Shown: in pieces, positions 45,324 through 54,224 of the stretch
Layout: every line of letters begins with the position of its first letter
How positions within the stretch are numbered: the first letter of the stretch is position 1
NCBI GenBank assembly: GCA_040219675.1
Contig: JAVJRZ010000002.1
Span: 62,001 to 126,000, forward strand
Direction: 5' to 3'
Length of the DNA: 64,000 nucleotides
From: JAHCJI01 sp040219675
GTDB lineage: Bacteria > Planctomycetota > Phycisphaerae > Phycisphaerales > UBA1924
Notes under the pieces: generated by a model
The model's database searches: none
What the model saw: only the letters and a program-made list of their open reading frames with translations
What the model was told of the DNA's origin: nothing
Made by a program: the position numbers and the translations under genes

Positions 45324-45770
45324 TTAGATCCGGCCGCGCCAACCGGGCCAGAGCCGCCGCTCGGCGTCGATCCAGCGCTGCCGCATCGCCTTGCGTTCGT
45401 AGGGCGTGCCGCACTCGGGGCACAGGCCGGCCGCCGCGTGCCTGCGCAGGTCGTAGTCGCAGCGCGGGCACAGCACGCACCCGGCGGCGATGGCCCGGCC
45501 CGACGCGCGGCGGGCCACGCGCACGGCGGCGGCCCTCATGACAAAGATCGCCGCGATAATGACCAGAGGCAGCGCAGGATGGATGGGGCCGATCACGCCC
45601 AGGTGCACGAGCGCGATGAGCCCGATGAAGCCCAGCACAACGAGCATCGCGGCCAGCCAGCACCAGCGCATCGGCCGGCGGATCGAGGCGGGCACCGCCC
45701 CATCGAGCATCATCCTGTGCGCTACATCATCTTTCAGGCCGTCGAGCACGCCCAAGCGTATCGCGATCAC
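45324..45770 (-). CDS. Small zinc-ribbon membrane protein
   Basis: 148 residues from ATG 45770, though starts further inside, such as MMLDGAVPASIRRP, are possible. Two hydrophobic helices (RWCWLAAMLVVLGFIGLIAL, ALPLVIIAAIFVMRAAAV) precede a zinc ribbon at the C-terminus: CPRCDYDLRRHAAAGLCPEC, four Cys in two CxxC pairs. The C-terminal KAMRQRWIDAERRLWP resembles that of the neighbour at 45789, as does the IRRPMRW segment, so these two are paralogues. Zinc-ribbon membrane proteins of this sort are common in planctomycetes and have no known role. Confidence 0.8.
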   Translation of the reverse strand: MIAIRLGVLDGLKDDVAHRMMLDGAVPASIRRPMRWCWLAAMLVVLGFIGLIALVHLGVIGPIHPALPLVIIAAIFVMRAAAVRVARRASGRAIAAGCVLCPRCDYDLRRHAAAGLCPECGTPYERKAMRQRWIDAERRLWPGWRGRI

Positions 45771-45788
45771 GCGGCGATACCGCCGGGC

Positions 45789-46253
45789 TCACCCGGCCGG
45801 GGCCCGGCCCTCATGATCACCCCGCGTGCGCTTCAGACGCCGCGCGGCATCCAGCCACTGCCGGCGCACGGCCTCGTGCTCGTACGCCCGGCCGCACTCG
45901 GGGCAGGCGCCCGCTTCGTCGAGCGTGCGCAGGTCGTCCAGGCACTGGGGGCAGCGCAGGTGGTCGTGCGCGGCCGCGCGGCGGAGGGCGCGCTTGGCCG
46001 CGCGGCGGCTGAGCAAGCCGATGCCGATCCAGACCCACATCGGCACGAAGACCAGCACGAGCTCGAAGCGCCCAGTGAGGCCGAAGTTGCTCAGAATGAA
46101 CACCGAGAGGACGATCGGCACCACGGCGAACCCCACCGCCACGCTCCACCGCATCGGCCGCCGGATGGGCTCGGGCAGCCCCGCGTCGATCCGCATCCCT
46201 CGCGCGAGGCGGTGGCGCATCGACGCGGCGGGCTGGCGGGGGGCGCTGGGCAT
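45789..46253 (-). CDS. Small zinc-ribbon membrane protein, paralogue of 45324
   Basis: 154 residues from ATG 46253. Hydrophobic helices near 40-60 (VAVGFAVVPIVLSVFILSN) and 68-85 (ELVLVFVPMWVWIGIGLL) are followed by CPQCLDDLRTLDEAGACPEC, a four-Cys zinc ribbon with intact CxxC pairs, and by RRQWLDAARRLKRTRG. It shares PEPIRRPMRW and the final helix with the protein at 45324. The gap to the next minus-strand gene is 18 bases, so they form an operon. Divergent from two further zinc-ribbon genes. Confidence 0.8.
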   Translation of the reverse strand: MPSAPRQPAASMRHRLARGMRIDAGLPEPIRRPMRWSVAVGFAVVPIVLSVFILSNFGLTGRFELVLVFVPMWVWIGIGLLSRRAAKRALRRAAAHDHLRCPQCLDDLRTLDEAGACPECGRAYEHEAVRRQWLDAARRLKRTRGDHEGRAPAG

Positions 46254-46319
46254 GGTGGAGGGTAGAACCAGCGCCCGCCCACGCCCCCCGATCGCCCCAC
46301 CCGCGCCAACGATGCCGCA

Positions 46320-47171
46320 ATGGAGGTCGCCGACCAGCCCACGCCCGAGCCGAAGCCCGACGCCGCGGAGCGGCTGCCCGCGGGGGTGGTGTGCTATCAG
46401 TGCCGGTACGACCTGGCCGGACTCGACGCCGGGGGCGTGTGCCCCGAGTGCGGGCTGGCGATCGCCGTGAGCTGGCCGCGCAGCGGGGCCAGCGGCGAAG
46501 CGCGGCGTCGGGCCCAGCGCGCGCGGGGGCGCATCCGGCTGGTGCTCGCGACCACCATCATGCTGCTGGTCCTGAACGCCTCGCTCGTGCTCGCGGCCTG
46601 CGGCGCCGTCGTGAACGCGGTCGGTCAGTATGCGCAGGGAACGTTCGAGGACGGGGAGGGAGCCATCGTCGCCGGCACCCTGCTCGCGCTCTTCGCGGGG
46701 CTCGCCTACGCGACCATGGTCGCCGTCGTGGCCGCTATGCCGCGGCTTGCCGGTGAACGCCCACGCCTGGCCACGCGCGTCGGCGGCCTCATGATGGTCG
46801 CGGGGCTGGTCGCGATCCTTCCTGGCGGGTTCATGGGCGTGGACTTCCTTCTCTTGGCGGGCATGCTCGCGATGCTTGTTGGCAACGCGCTGTGCATCGT
46901 CGGCATGCTGGGCATCTGCGGCGACGTGCTCGCCCGCGTCGACCGGCCGCGTCCGCGCCGGTGGCTCGTCGTCGCGCTGTCGGCGGTGTTCATCGTCTTC
47001 CCGGTCGTGGCCACGTTCGCATCCACGCGCACCGTCGCCGGCGCGTGCGTCGCGCTCGGGGCCGTGCTGCTCTTGGCCGGCGCCTCGGCGGTCCTCGCGT
47101 GGCAGGCCATCCGGGGCGTGCGGGCGGTCGAGTTCGAGATCGGCCAGCCCGGCCAGTCCGCCGGCGGTTGA
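46320..47171 (+). CDS. Zinc-ribbon multi-helix membrane protein
   Basis: 283 residues from ATG 46320. An N-terminal zinc ribbon (CYQCRYDLAGLDAGGVCPEC) is followed by about six hydrophobic helices, including LVLATTIMLLVLNASLVLAA, VAGTLLALFAGLAYATMVA and VVALSAVFIVFPVVATF. It shares the ribbon and general layout with the next gene. The zinc ribbon is at the opposite end compared with the two genes on the other strand. No function is known. Gap of 30 bases to the following gene. Confidence 0.8.
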   Translation: MEVADQPTPEPKPDAAERLPAGVVCYQCRYDLAGLDAGGVCPECGLAIAVSWPRSGASGEARRRAQRARGRIRLVLATTIMLLVLNASLVLAACGAVVNAVGQYAQGTFEDGEGAIVAGTLLALFAGLAYATMVAVVAAMPRLAGERPRLATRVGGLMMVAGLVAILPGGFMGVDFLLLAGMLAMLVGNALCIVGMLGICGDVLARVDRPRPRRWLVVALSAVFIVFPVVATFASTRTVAGACVALGAVLLLAGASAVLAWQAIRGVRAVEFEIGQPGQSAGG

Positions 47172-47201
47172 GGGAGCGCGGCGGCACCCAACAATGACGC
47201 C

Positions 47202-48053
47202 ATGGCCGACCATGACCACCAGGGCGAAACGACCATCCCCGCCGGCGTCGCCTGCGCGGGGTGCGGCTACGAGCTGGCCGGGCTGCCGCGCGGGGGCGTG
47301 TGCCCCGAGTGCGGGCTCGATGTCCCCGCGAGCTGGCCCGTGTGGGACCTGCGCCGGTGCGCGCGGCCGTACGTCGAGCACGTGCTCGACGAGCTGCGCA
47401 TGCTCAACTGGGCGACCATGGCCGCCTGGGTGGTGCTCGCCTCGGCCGCCGCGGGCGGGCTGGGCGCGGCCCTGGAGCCGCGCGGCGGCGCGGTGGCCGC
47501 CACGGCGATGGCCTTGGGGCTGCTGGCGATCGCCGGCCTCGTGCCGCTGCCGGTCCTGGTTCTGTACGCCTGGCAGGCCCTGCGCCGCCACCCCAGCGAC
47601 GCCCGCAGCCCCGGGGCCGCCCTGCGCCGCCGCCTGCGCTGGGGGGCGGGCATCGGCCTGGCGGGGCTGGTCATGGCGCTCCTGTTCATCGCCGCGGCGT
47701 TCTTGACCGGCCAGAGCCTGGGCCCGGCGTACGCCGCCACGACGGCGATCCTGGCCGTGGGCGGGCTGGGCTGGGCGTCCATCGAAGCGATGGCCTACGC
47801 CGGGGCCATCCTGGGGCGGGCGGGCATGCCGGGCGTGGGCCGCGGGCTGCTGCCCGGCTGGGGCTTCGCCCTGGCCGTGCTGGCGGTCGTGGCGGTGGGG
47901 TCGATGGTGGTCGATCTGGGGCGGCCGCTGGCCGTGGTGGCCTGCTCGGCGGCCCTGCTGGGCCCGGCGACGGCCCTGGCCGTGCGGCTGGGGCGGGCCC
48001 GGGCGGTCGTGGACGCCCTGCTGGGCCGCATGGCCGGTCCGGACCCGGCGTGA
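47202..48053 (+). CDS. Zinc-ribbon multi-helix membrane protein
   Basis: 283 residues. CAGCGYELAGLPRGGVCPEC at the N-terminus is nearly the same ribbon as in the previous gene; after it come hydrophobic helices (ATMAAWVVLASAAAGGLG, AMALGLLAIAGLVPLPVLV, GFALAVLAVVAVGSMVVDL). It is a tandem paralogue of the gene at 46320, equal in length, though the helices have diverged. Together with two minus-strand genes it makes a four-gene zinc-ribbon cluster. Function unknown. Confidence 0.8.
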   Translation: MADHDHQGETTIPAGVACAGCGYELAGLPRGGVCPECGLDVPASWPVWDLRRCARPYVEHVLDELRMLNWATMAAWVVLASAAAGGLGAALEPRGGAVAATAMALGLLAIAGLVPLPVLVLYAWQALRRHPSDARSPGAALRRRLRWGAGIGLAGLVMALLFIAAAFLTGQSLGPAYAATTAILAVGGLGWASIEAMAYAGAILGRAGMPGVGRGLLPGWGFALAVLAVVAVGSMVVDLGRPLAVVACSAALLGPATALAVRLGRARAVVDALLGRMAGPDPA

Positions 48054-48269
48054 GGCGGCGGGTGCGTGCTTTCCCCCACTGGCTGGAGGCCTTCCGAAAC
48101 CAGACCGCGGACGCTCGCCCGGGGTGGGTTTTGCCTCAATAATGCGGTTCAGACACGCACGCACCGCTGCGGGCAGCAGGCGTTGGGTCCGGTAGGCCCG
48201 ATGGCCGACGGCATCCGTCCGGATGCCCGCCAGGGCGTGCCCGGCGCCGCGACCAAGGAGCTCGACACG

Positions 48270-50261
48270 ATGGCCGACCTGAAGAACATGAAGGGCGTAT
48301 CCGAGGCCGACCGCAAGCTGCTCGAGGAGGCCGAGGAGCTGCTGGGCGCCGAGCCCGAATCGATGGGCGTGGCCAAGAACCTCTTCTGGGGCCGCTTCCG
48401 CGGCGACCTGATGCTGCCCTACCCAGAGCAGACAGACCAGGAAAAGAAGGAATGCGACGCGCTCGTCGAGAAGCTCGAGCGCTACCTGGCCACCGAGCAC
48501 CCCAGCATCCTGATCGACCAGGAGCAGGAGATCCCCCGCTGGGTGATCGACCGGCTGTTCGAGATGGGCGTGCTGGGCATGACCATCCCCAAGGAGTACG
48601 GCGGGCTGGGCATGGGCATCACGGCGTACAACCGCGTGCTGGAGACCATCGGCAAGTACTGCGGCTCGACCGCCGTGCTCGTCAGCGCCCACCAGTCGAT
48701 CGGCTGCAAGGCGGTCATGCTCTTCGGCACCGAGGAGCAAAAGAAGAAGTGGCTGCCCAAGCTCGCCAGGGAGTGGGTCAGCGCGTTCTGCCTGAGCGAG
48801 CCCAACGTGGGTTGTGATGCCGGCGGGCAGGAGACGCGGTGCGAGGTCTCCGAGGATGGGGAGCACTACATCCTCAACGGCGAGAAGAAGTGGGCCACCA
48901 GCGGCGCCATCGCCGGCCTGTTCACCGTGATGTGCAAGCAGAACATCGACGGCAAGGACAAGGTGACCGCGCTGGTGTGCCACCCGGACATGCCGGGCGT
49001 AGACATCTTCCAGAAGAACCGCAGCAAGTGCGGCATCCGCGGCACGTGGCAGGCCCGCATCCGCTTCAAGGACGTGAAGGTGCCCAAGGCCAACCTCATG
49101 CACAAGGAGGGCCGCGGCCTGAACGTCGCCCTGACGTGCCTGAACTACGGGCGCTGCACGCTGAGCGCCGGCATGCTGGGCGGCGCCAAGCGCGCGATGG
49201 ACCAGGCCATCCGCTGGAGCCAGACGCGCTACCAGTTCAAGGCCCCGCTGGCCGACAAGGACCTGGTCAAGCAGCGCATCGCCCACATGGCGGCGCTGAC
49301 GTACGCGATGGACTCGGTGCTCTATATGACCACCGGCATGCTCGATCGCCACGACGAGGACATCATGGTCGAGACGGCCATCTGCAAGGTGTTCTGCTCG
49401 GAGATGGGCTGGCGGGCGGTCAACGACGCCGTGCAGATCATGGGCGGCGAGAGCTACATGACCGAGAACGAGGTCGAGCGGATCTTCCGCGACAGCCGCA
49501 TCAACATTATTGTTGAAGGCTCCAACGACCTGATGTGGTCGTTCATCTTCGGCTACGGCGGCAAGCAGCTCGGCGAGGCCATGCTGGGCGTCAAGCTCAA
49601 GGTCGACTGGGACAAGGACGAGAGCTTCGGGCAGAACCTCTCGCGCATCGTGCCCAATCTCCTGCAGCCCAAGACCGTCAAGGCCGCCGTGCCGCTGGGC
49701 CTGCAGGTGTTCTTCGGCATCCGCCCCAAGGCCCCGAGCATCGGCACCGTGCACGCGAGCCTGAGGCCCCAGGCCGACCGCCTGGCCAAGCTCATCCGCG
49801 AGCACAGCCACCAGTTCAAGATTACGTCCAAGAGATATGACGCCGAGCTCGTCAGCCGCCAGGTGCCCCAGGCGCGGCTGGCGCTCAACGCCATCTACCT
49901 GCACGCCTTCGCCTGCACGCTCAGCCGGTTGGACAAGGACATCCGCGATGGCCTGACCGGCCCGGAGATGGAGCGCAACAAGGCCGCCGCGATGCACTTC
50001 TTCGATCTGGCCGAGCTGTGGATCCAGGCCAACTGGCGCGAGCTGTACGAGAACGCGGACGACACGCTGTTCAAGGCGGCCGACGCGGCGCTGGCCCACA
50101 ACGCCACGCTGCCGGCCGACAAGTTCATCATCCCCGAACGCACGCCGACCGACCAGAAGGGCCAGGGCCGCAGCCCGAACCAGGACGCCATCAAGCAGTT
50201 CCCCGGCGACAACGCGGCCCAGAAGGTGGGCCTGGAAGCACACGCCGGCTCGGCGAGCTAA
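48270..50261 (+). CDS. Acyl-CoA dehydrogenase, long form (VLCAD/ACAD9-like)
   Basis: 663 residues from ATG 48270, with AAGGAG upstream. It is longer than the usual acyl-CoA dehydrogenases of about 380 residues and has an additional C-terminal domain of about 200 residues, as in very-long-chain enzymes. Signatures are FEMGVLGMTIPKEYGGLGMG, FCLSEPNVGCDAGG, WATSGAIAGLFTVM and VQIMGGESYMTENEVERIF. The proposed catalytic Glu lies in IIVEGSNDLMWSF. It carries FAD and oxidises an acyl-CoA to enoyl-CoA, first step of beta-oxidation. It lies ahead of the pyruvate dehydrogenase genes but with a separate leader. Confidence 0.93.
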   Translation: MADLKNMKGVSEADRKLLEEAEELLGAEPESMGVAKNLFWGRFRGDLMLPYPEQTDQEKKECDALVEKLERYLATEHPSILIDQEQEIPRWVIDRLFEMGVLGMTIPKEYGGLGMGITAYNRVLETIGKYCGSTAVLVSAHQSIGCKAVMLFGTEEQKKKWLPKLAREWVSAFCLSEPNVGCDAGGQETRCEVSEDGEHYILNGEKKWATSGAIAGLFTVMCKQNIDGKDKVTALVCHPDMPGVDIFQKNRSKCGIRGTWQARIRFKDVKVPKANLMHKEGRGLNVALTCLNYGRCTLSAGMLGGAKRAMDQAIRWSQTRYQFKAPLADKDLVKQRIAHMAALTYAMDSVLYMTTGMLDRHDEDIMVETAICKVFCSEMGWRAVNDAVQIMGGESYMTENEVERIFRDSRINIIVEGSNDLMWSFIFGYGGKQLGEAMLGVKLKVDWDKDESFGQNLSRIVPNLLQPKTVKAAVPLGLQVFFGIRPKAPSIGTVHASLRPQADRLAKLIREHSHQFKITSKRYDAELVSRQVPQARLALNAIYLHAFACTLSRLDKDIRDGLTGPEMERNKAAAMHFFDLAELWIQANWRELYENADDTLFKAADAALAHNATLPADKFIIPERTPTDQKGQGRSPNQDAIKQFPGDNAAQKVGLEAHAGSAS

Positions 50262-50298
50262 ACTGTCCGGTCGGAGATTCTCGCATTCGGGGCTCTCC

Positions 50299-50372
50299 CG
50301 ATAGCCATCGGCCGAGCGAGCACTCGTGCCGACCCCCATGGACGCTTCGTCGCGGGGGGCCGACGGCTATCG
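50299..50372 (+). promoter_or_regulatory. Imperfect hairpin in the leader of the pyruvate dehydrogenase operon
   Basis: Arms 50299-50313 and 50358-50372 (CGATAGCC..TCGGCC with complement) form a 15-bp stem with one mismatch, spanning a 44-base loop, just 39 bases before the E1 alpha start. It could be an attenuator, a terminator of the upstream gene, or an operator. Confidence 0.45.
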
Positions 50373-50411
50373 TGCGCTCCCGAAGACCACCCTTACCACA
50401 GGAGACGACCC

Positions 50412-51533
50412 ATGCCCCGCACGGTCGCCTACAAGACCCAGATCGAGCACCTCAGCGTGCTGGACGAGAACGGCAAGCTGGACAGCAAGCTGGGCAAGGA
50501 CCTGCTCAGCGACGAGCAGGTCCAGCAGTCTTACGAGCACATGACGGTGTGCCGCCAGTACGACGAGGTGGCCTTCAAGCTCCAACGCTCGGGCCGCATG
50601 GGCACCTTCCCGCAGAACAAGGGCCAGGAGGCCGCCGCCATCGGCAGCGCCCTGGCCGCCCGCAAGGGCCAGGACTGGCTGGTGCCGGCCTACCGCGAGA
50701 ACGCGGCGCTCTTCATGCACGGGCTGCCCATGCACTACGTGCTGAACTATTGGATGGGCGATGAGCGGGGCAGCAAGATCCCCGAGGGCGTCAAGATCAC
50801 GCCGCTGAGCGTGCCCATCGGCACGCACATGCTGCACGCCACGGGCATCGCCTGGGCCGCCAAGCTGCGCAAGGAGGACAGCGTCACGCTGACCTACTTC
50901 GGCGACGGCGCCACCAGCGAGGGCGACTTCCACGAGGCCGCCAACTTCGCGGGCGTCTTGCAGGTGCCGTGCATCTTCATCTGCCAGAACAATTCCTGGG
51001 CCATCAGCGTGCCGCGCGAGAAGCAGACCGCTTCCGAGACCTTCGCGCAGAAGGCCTTGGCGTACGGCATCCCCACGATCCAGGTCGATGGCAACGACCT
51101 GTTCGCGATGTACCTGGCGACCAAGGAGGCCCACGAGCGGGCCCGCAAGGGCGAGGGGCCGTCGTTCATCGAGGCGGTAACCTACCGCCTGGCCGACCAC
51201 ACCACCGCCGACGACGCGTCGCGCTATCGCGATACGAAGGAGTTGGACGCCTGGAAGGCCAAGGACCCGTTGATCCGCCTTCGCAAGTACCTGGAGAACA
51301 AGGGCCTGTGGAGCGACGAGAAGCAGGAAGCGCTGGAAGCCAAGGCCAAGGCGATCGTCCAGGAGGTCGTCAAGACCGCCGAGGAGATGCCCAAGCCCGA
51401 CATCACCGACATCTTCGACTACACGTTCGCCGAGATCCCGCAGAGCCTGCGCGTGCAGCGCGAGACGATGCGCACGACCTCGCTGGGGCAGAACCCCGAG
51501 CAGGCCGGGCTGGGCGCCCGGGCGGCGCGCTAA
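50412..51533 (+). CDS. pdhA: Pyruvate dehydrogenase E1 component, alpha subunit
   Basis: 373 residues; GGAGACGACCC precedes ATG 50412. The thiamine-diphosphate motif runs from GDG (164-166) through GATSEGDFHEAANFAG to QNN (194). Substrate-side residues YRENAALFMHGLPM and SVPIGTHMLHATG are conserved, and YRLADHTTADDASRYR is the phosphorylation-loop region of the E1 alpha subunit. With E1 beta it decarboxylates pyruvate and passes the acetyl group to the lipoyl domain of E2. Branched-chain 2-oxoacid E1 is a weaker alternative. The operon continues with E1 beta (27-base gap) and E2. Confidence 0.94.
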   Translation: MPRTVAYKTQIEHLSVLDENGKLDSKLGKDLLSDEQVQQSYEHMTVCRQYDEVAFKLQRSGRMGTFPQNKGQEAAAIGSALAARKGQDWLVPAYRENAALFMHGLPMHYVLNYWMGDERGSKIPEGVKITPLSVPIGTHMLHATGIAWAAKLRKEDSVTLTYFGDGATSEGDFHEAANFAGVLQVPCIFICQNNSWAISVPREKQTASETFAQKALAYGIPTIQVDGNDLFAMYLATKEAHERARKGEGPSFIEAVTYRLADHTTADDASRYRDTKELDAWKAKDPLIRLRKYLENKGLWSDEKQEALEAKAKAIVQEVVKTAEEMPKPDITDIFDYTFAEIPQSLRVQRETMRTTSLGQNPEQAGLGARAAR

Positions 51534-51560
51534 CGCACCTTCGTAGAGGAATTCACACCC

Positions 51561-52535
51561 ATGGCTGAACTCAACCTCGTCCAGGCCATCAATCTCGCCC
51601 TCGCCCAGGAGATGGAGCGCGACGATCGCGTCGTGGTGCTGGGCGAAGACGTCGGGCTCAACGGCGGCGTCTTCCGCGTGACCGATGGCCTCCAGAAGCG
51701 CTTCGGCGAGGACCGCGTGGTCGACACGCCGCTGGCCGAATCGGGCATCGTGGGCACCAGCATCGGGCTTGCCATCAACGGCATGCTGCCCGTGCCCGAG
51801 ATCCAGTTCGAGGGCTTCCTCGGGCCGGCGTACGACCAGCTCGTGCACCACGCCGGCCGCATGCGGACGCGCACGCGTGGAGCCGTCACCGTGCCGATGA
51901 CCGTGCGTGTGCCGGTAGGCGGCGGCATCCACGCGCCCGAGCTGCACAGCGATTCGCCCGAGGCGATCTACAGCCATCATGTCGGTCTGAAGGTCCTCAT
52001 GCCCAGCACGCCCTACGACGCCAAGGGCCTGCTGCTGGCGGCCATCCGCGACCCCGACCCGGTGATCTTCTTCGAGCCCAAGCGCGTGTACCGCAGCTAC
52101 AAGGAAGAGGTCCCCGAGGACGACTACACCGTCGAGATCGGCAAGGCCAAGGTGGTCAGCGAGGGCGACGACGTCACCGTCATCACCTGGGGCGCCACCG
52201 TGTTCCAGGCGCTGGCCGCGCTCGACGAGCTGCCCGAGGACGTCAGCGTCGAACTGATCGACATGCGCACCATCTACCCGATGGACGAGGACACGATCGT
52301 TCAGAGCGTGATGAAGACCGGCCGCTGCGTCATCGTGCACGAGGCGGCGCGCACGGCGGGCATGGGCGCCGAGATCGCGACGATCCTGCAAGAGAAGTGC
52401 TTCCTGCACCTGGAAGCCCCCGTGCAGCGCGTGACGGGCTTCGACACCGTCATGCCGTATTACAAGCTCGAGAACCACTACCTGCCCGAGGCCCCGCGCA
52501 TCAAGGAGGCCATCGAGCAGGTGCTCGCCTACTAG
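51561..52535 (+). CDS. pdhB: Pyruvate dehydrogenase E1 component, beta subunit
   Basis: 324 residues, the normal length. ATG 51561 follows GAGGAATTC. Key regions are VVVLGEDVGLNGGVFRVTDG, VDTPLAESGIVGTSIGLAIN, PVPEIQFEGFLGPAYDQLV and FEPKRVYRSYKEEVPEDDY; CVIVHEAARTAGMGAEIATI is the conserved C-terminal stretch. It forms the E1 heterotetramer with the alpha subunit and helps bind thiamine diphosphate. The gene is 27 bases downstream of E1 alpha and about 60 bases before E2, consistent with one transcript. Confidence 0.95.
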   Translation: MAELNLVQAINLALAQEMERDDRVVVLGEDVGLNGGVFRVTDGLQKRFGEDRVVDTPLAESGIVGTSIGLAINGMLPVPEIQFEGFLGPAYDQLVHHAGRMRTRTRGAVTVPMTVRVPVGGGIHAPELHSDSPEAIYSHHVGLKVLMPSTPYDAKGLLLAAIRDPDPVIFFEPKRVYRSYKEEVPEDDYTVEIGKAKVVSEGDDVTVITWGATVFQALAALDELPEDVSVELIDMRTIYPMDEDTIVQSVMKTGRCVIVHEAARTAGMGAEIATILQEKCFLHLEAPVQRVTGFDTVMPYYKLENHYLPEAPRIKEAIEQVLAY

Positions 52536-52598
52536 TCGCACACGCCCAAGCGCCCCCGCACGCTCGCTTAGAAGACCGCAGACCCTCCGAGGAATCCC

Positions 52599-54206
52599 AT
52601 GGCCGGCAAAGTTTCCAGCGATCCCAACGTCTTCCTCCTCCCGGACATCGGCGAGGGCCTGCAAGAGGCCGAGGTCATCAAGTGGCTGGTCAAGGAAGGC
52701 GACACCGTCGAGGAGCAGCAGAGCCTGGCCGAGGTGGAGACCGACAAGGCCTTGACTGAAATCCCAAGCCCCCGCGCGGGAACCATCAAGACCCTGCACG
52801 GCAAGGACGGCGACGTGATGAAGGTGGGCGAGCCCTTTGTCAGCTACGTGGGTGACGGCGGCGGCGCGAGCGCCGCGGCGCCCAAGGCCGACAACGGCGC
52901 GGCCAAGCCCAGCGCCGACAAGGGCGCGCCCGCGCGTGAGGACGACGGCACCGTCGTGGGCAAGATGAGCGCCGACACGCCCGGCCTGACGCGCGAGGCG
53001 GGCAAGGCCCTGGCCACCCCCGCCGTGCGGCGCAAGGCCCGGGAGATGGGCATCGACATCAACGCCGTGCCGGGCAGCGGCATCGGCGGCCGCGTGCTGG
53101 AGAAGGACCTCAAGAGGTTCGCCGAGTCCGGCGGCGCGAGCGCCACGCCCGCCAGCCAGCCGGCTTCGAAGCCCGCGCCGAGCGCCGCACCCGCGGGTGG
53201 CACGACGCGCAAGCCCATGCCGCGCCCCCAGCAACAGCAGTACCAGCCGCAGGCCCAGCCGTACCAGCAGCCGCAACCCCAATACCAGCCGCAGTACCAG
53301 CCGCAGCCCCAGATGGGCTACGGCATGCCGCAGATGCCTTTTGGCATGCCCATGATGATGATGCCCGTGCCCATGATGATGCCCTTCCCGGGCATGTATC
53401 CCGGCATGGGCATGGGCGGTGGCGGCGGCGTGCCCCTCGCCCCCGGCTACGTGCCCGCGAGCGTCCGGCCCATCCCCGACCCCGCCCAGCAGTCGCGCGC
53501 CGGCGGCGGCGACGCCAGCACCCCCTTCAAGGGCGTGCGCCGGACGATCGCCAACCGCCTGCGGCAGTCCGTGGACACGGCCGTGCACTTCACGGTGATG
53601 GACGAGGCGGACGTCACCGACCTGGACGCGCTCCGCCGCCAGTTCGCCGAGGCCGGCACGAAGCTCAGCTTCCTGCCCTTCGTCGCCGCGGCGGTGTGCC
53701 GGGCGATCGCGCCACGTGCCGGCGGTCGCTTCGGCGCACTCAACGCTCGCGTCGAGGGCTCCGGTGACAACCAGGAGATCGTCGAGCACCACGCCTGCCA
53801 CCTGGGCATCGCCGCCGATACCGGCGCGGGGCTCATGGTGCCCGTCGTGCGCGACGCCGATGCGCTCGACGTCGCGAGCATGAGCGATGCCATCGCGAGC
53901 GCCGCCGAGGGCGCGCGCCAGCGCACCGCCGCCCGCGAGGACCTCTCCGGCTCCACCTTCACCATCTCCAACGTCGGCAGCCACGCCGGCATGTTCGCCA
54001 CGCCGGTGATCAACGCGCCCGAGGTTGGCATCCTCGCCGTTGGCAAGGTCTACGACGCCGTGGTCGTGCGTGATGGGCAGGCGGTCGTCGGCAAGAAGAT
54101 GCCGCTGAGCCTGGCCTGCGACCACCGCGTGGTCGACGGCGCGACGGCGGCGCTGTGCCTGGCGGAGATCGTCAAGCTCTTGCAGGAGCCCGGCTCGATC
54201 GCGTAA
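52599..54206 (+). CDS. pdhC: Pyruvate dehydrogenase E2 (dihydrolipoamide acetyltransferase), unusual linker
   Basis: 535 residues. Lipoyl domain 10-85 with the lipoylated Lys50 in EVETDKALTEIPSP; peripheral-subunit-binding domain about 138-174 (ATPAVRRKAREMGIDINAVP); catalytic domain about 305-535 ending with HRVVDG near 509-514. Between binding and catalytic domains lies an odd linker: Gln/Tyr/Pro-rich (about 208-238, QQQQYQPQAQPYQQPQPQYQ) and then Met/Pro/Gly-rich (about 239-276, GMPMMMMPVPMMMPFPGMYP). Usual E2 linkers are Ala/Pro/Lys-rich. It transfers acetyl from E1 to CoA. No E3 (lpd) gene is in the window. Confidence 0.94.
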   Translation: MAGKVSSDPNVFLLPDIGEGLQEAEVIKWLVKEGDTVEEQQSLAEVETDKALTEIPSPRAGTIKTLHGKDGDVMKVGEPFVSYVGDGGGASAAAPKADNGAAKPSADKGAPAREDDGTVVGKMSADTPGLTREAGKALATPAVRRKAREMGIDINAVPGSGIGGRVLEKDLKRFAESGGASATPASQPASKPAPSAAPAGGTTRKPMPRPQQQQYQPQAQPYQQPQPQYQPQYQPQPQMGYGMPQMPFGMPMMMMPVPMMMPFPGMYPGMGMGGGGGVPLAPGYVPASVRPIPDPAQQSRAGGGDASTPFKGVRRTIANRLRQSVDTAVHFTVMDEADVTDLDALRRQFAEAGTKLSFLPFVAAAVCRAIAPRAGGRFGALNARVEGSGDNQEIVEHHACHLGIAADTGAGLMVPVVRDADALDVASMSDAIASAAEGARQRTAAREDLSGSTFTISNVGSHAGMFATPVINAPEVGILAVGKVYDAVVVRDGQAVVGKKMPLSLACDHRVVDGATAALCLAEIVKLLQEPGSIA

Positions 54207-54224
54207 CGCCGGGCGGTCTCCCTC

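Noticed and set aside
50262..54206. Complete pyruvate dehydrogenase operon including E3
   Set aside because: Only E1 alpha, E1 beta and E2 are found; no lipoamide dehydrogenase motif follows, as the next gene is convergent and unrelated.
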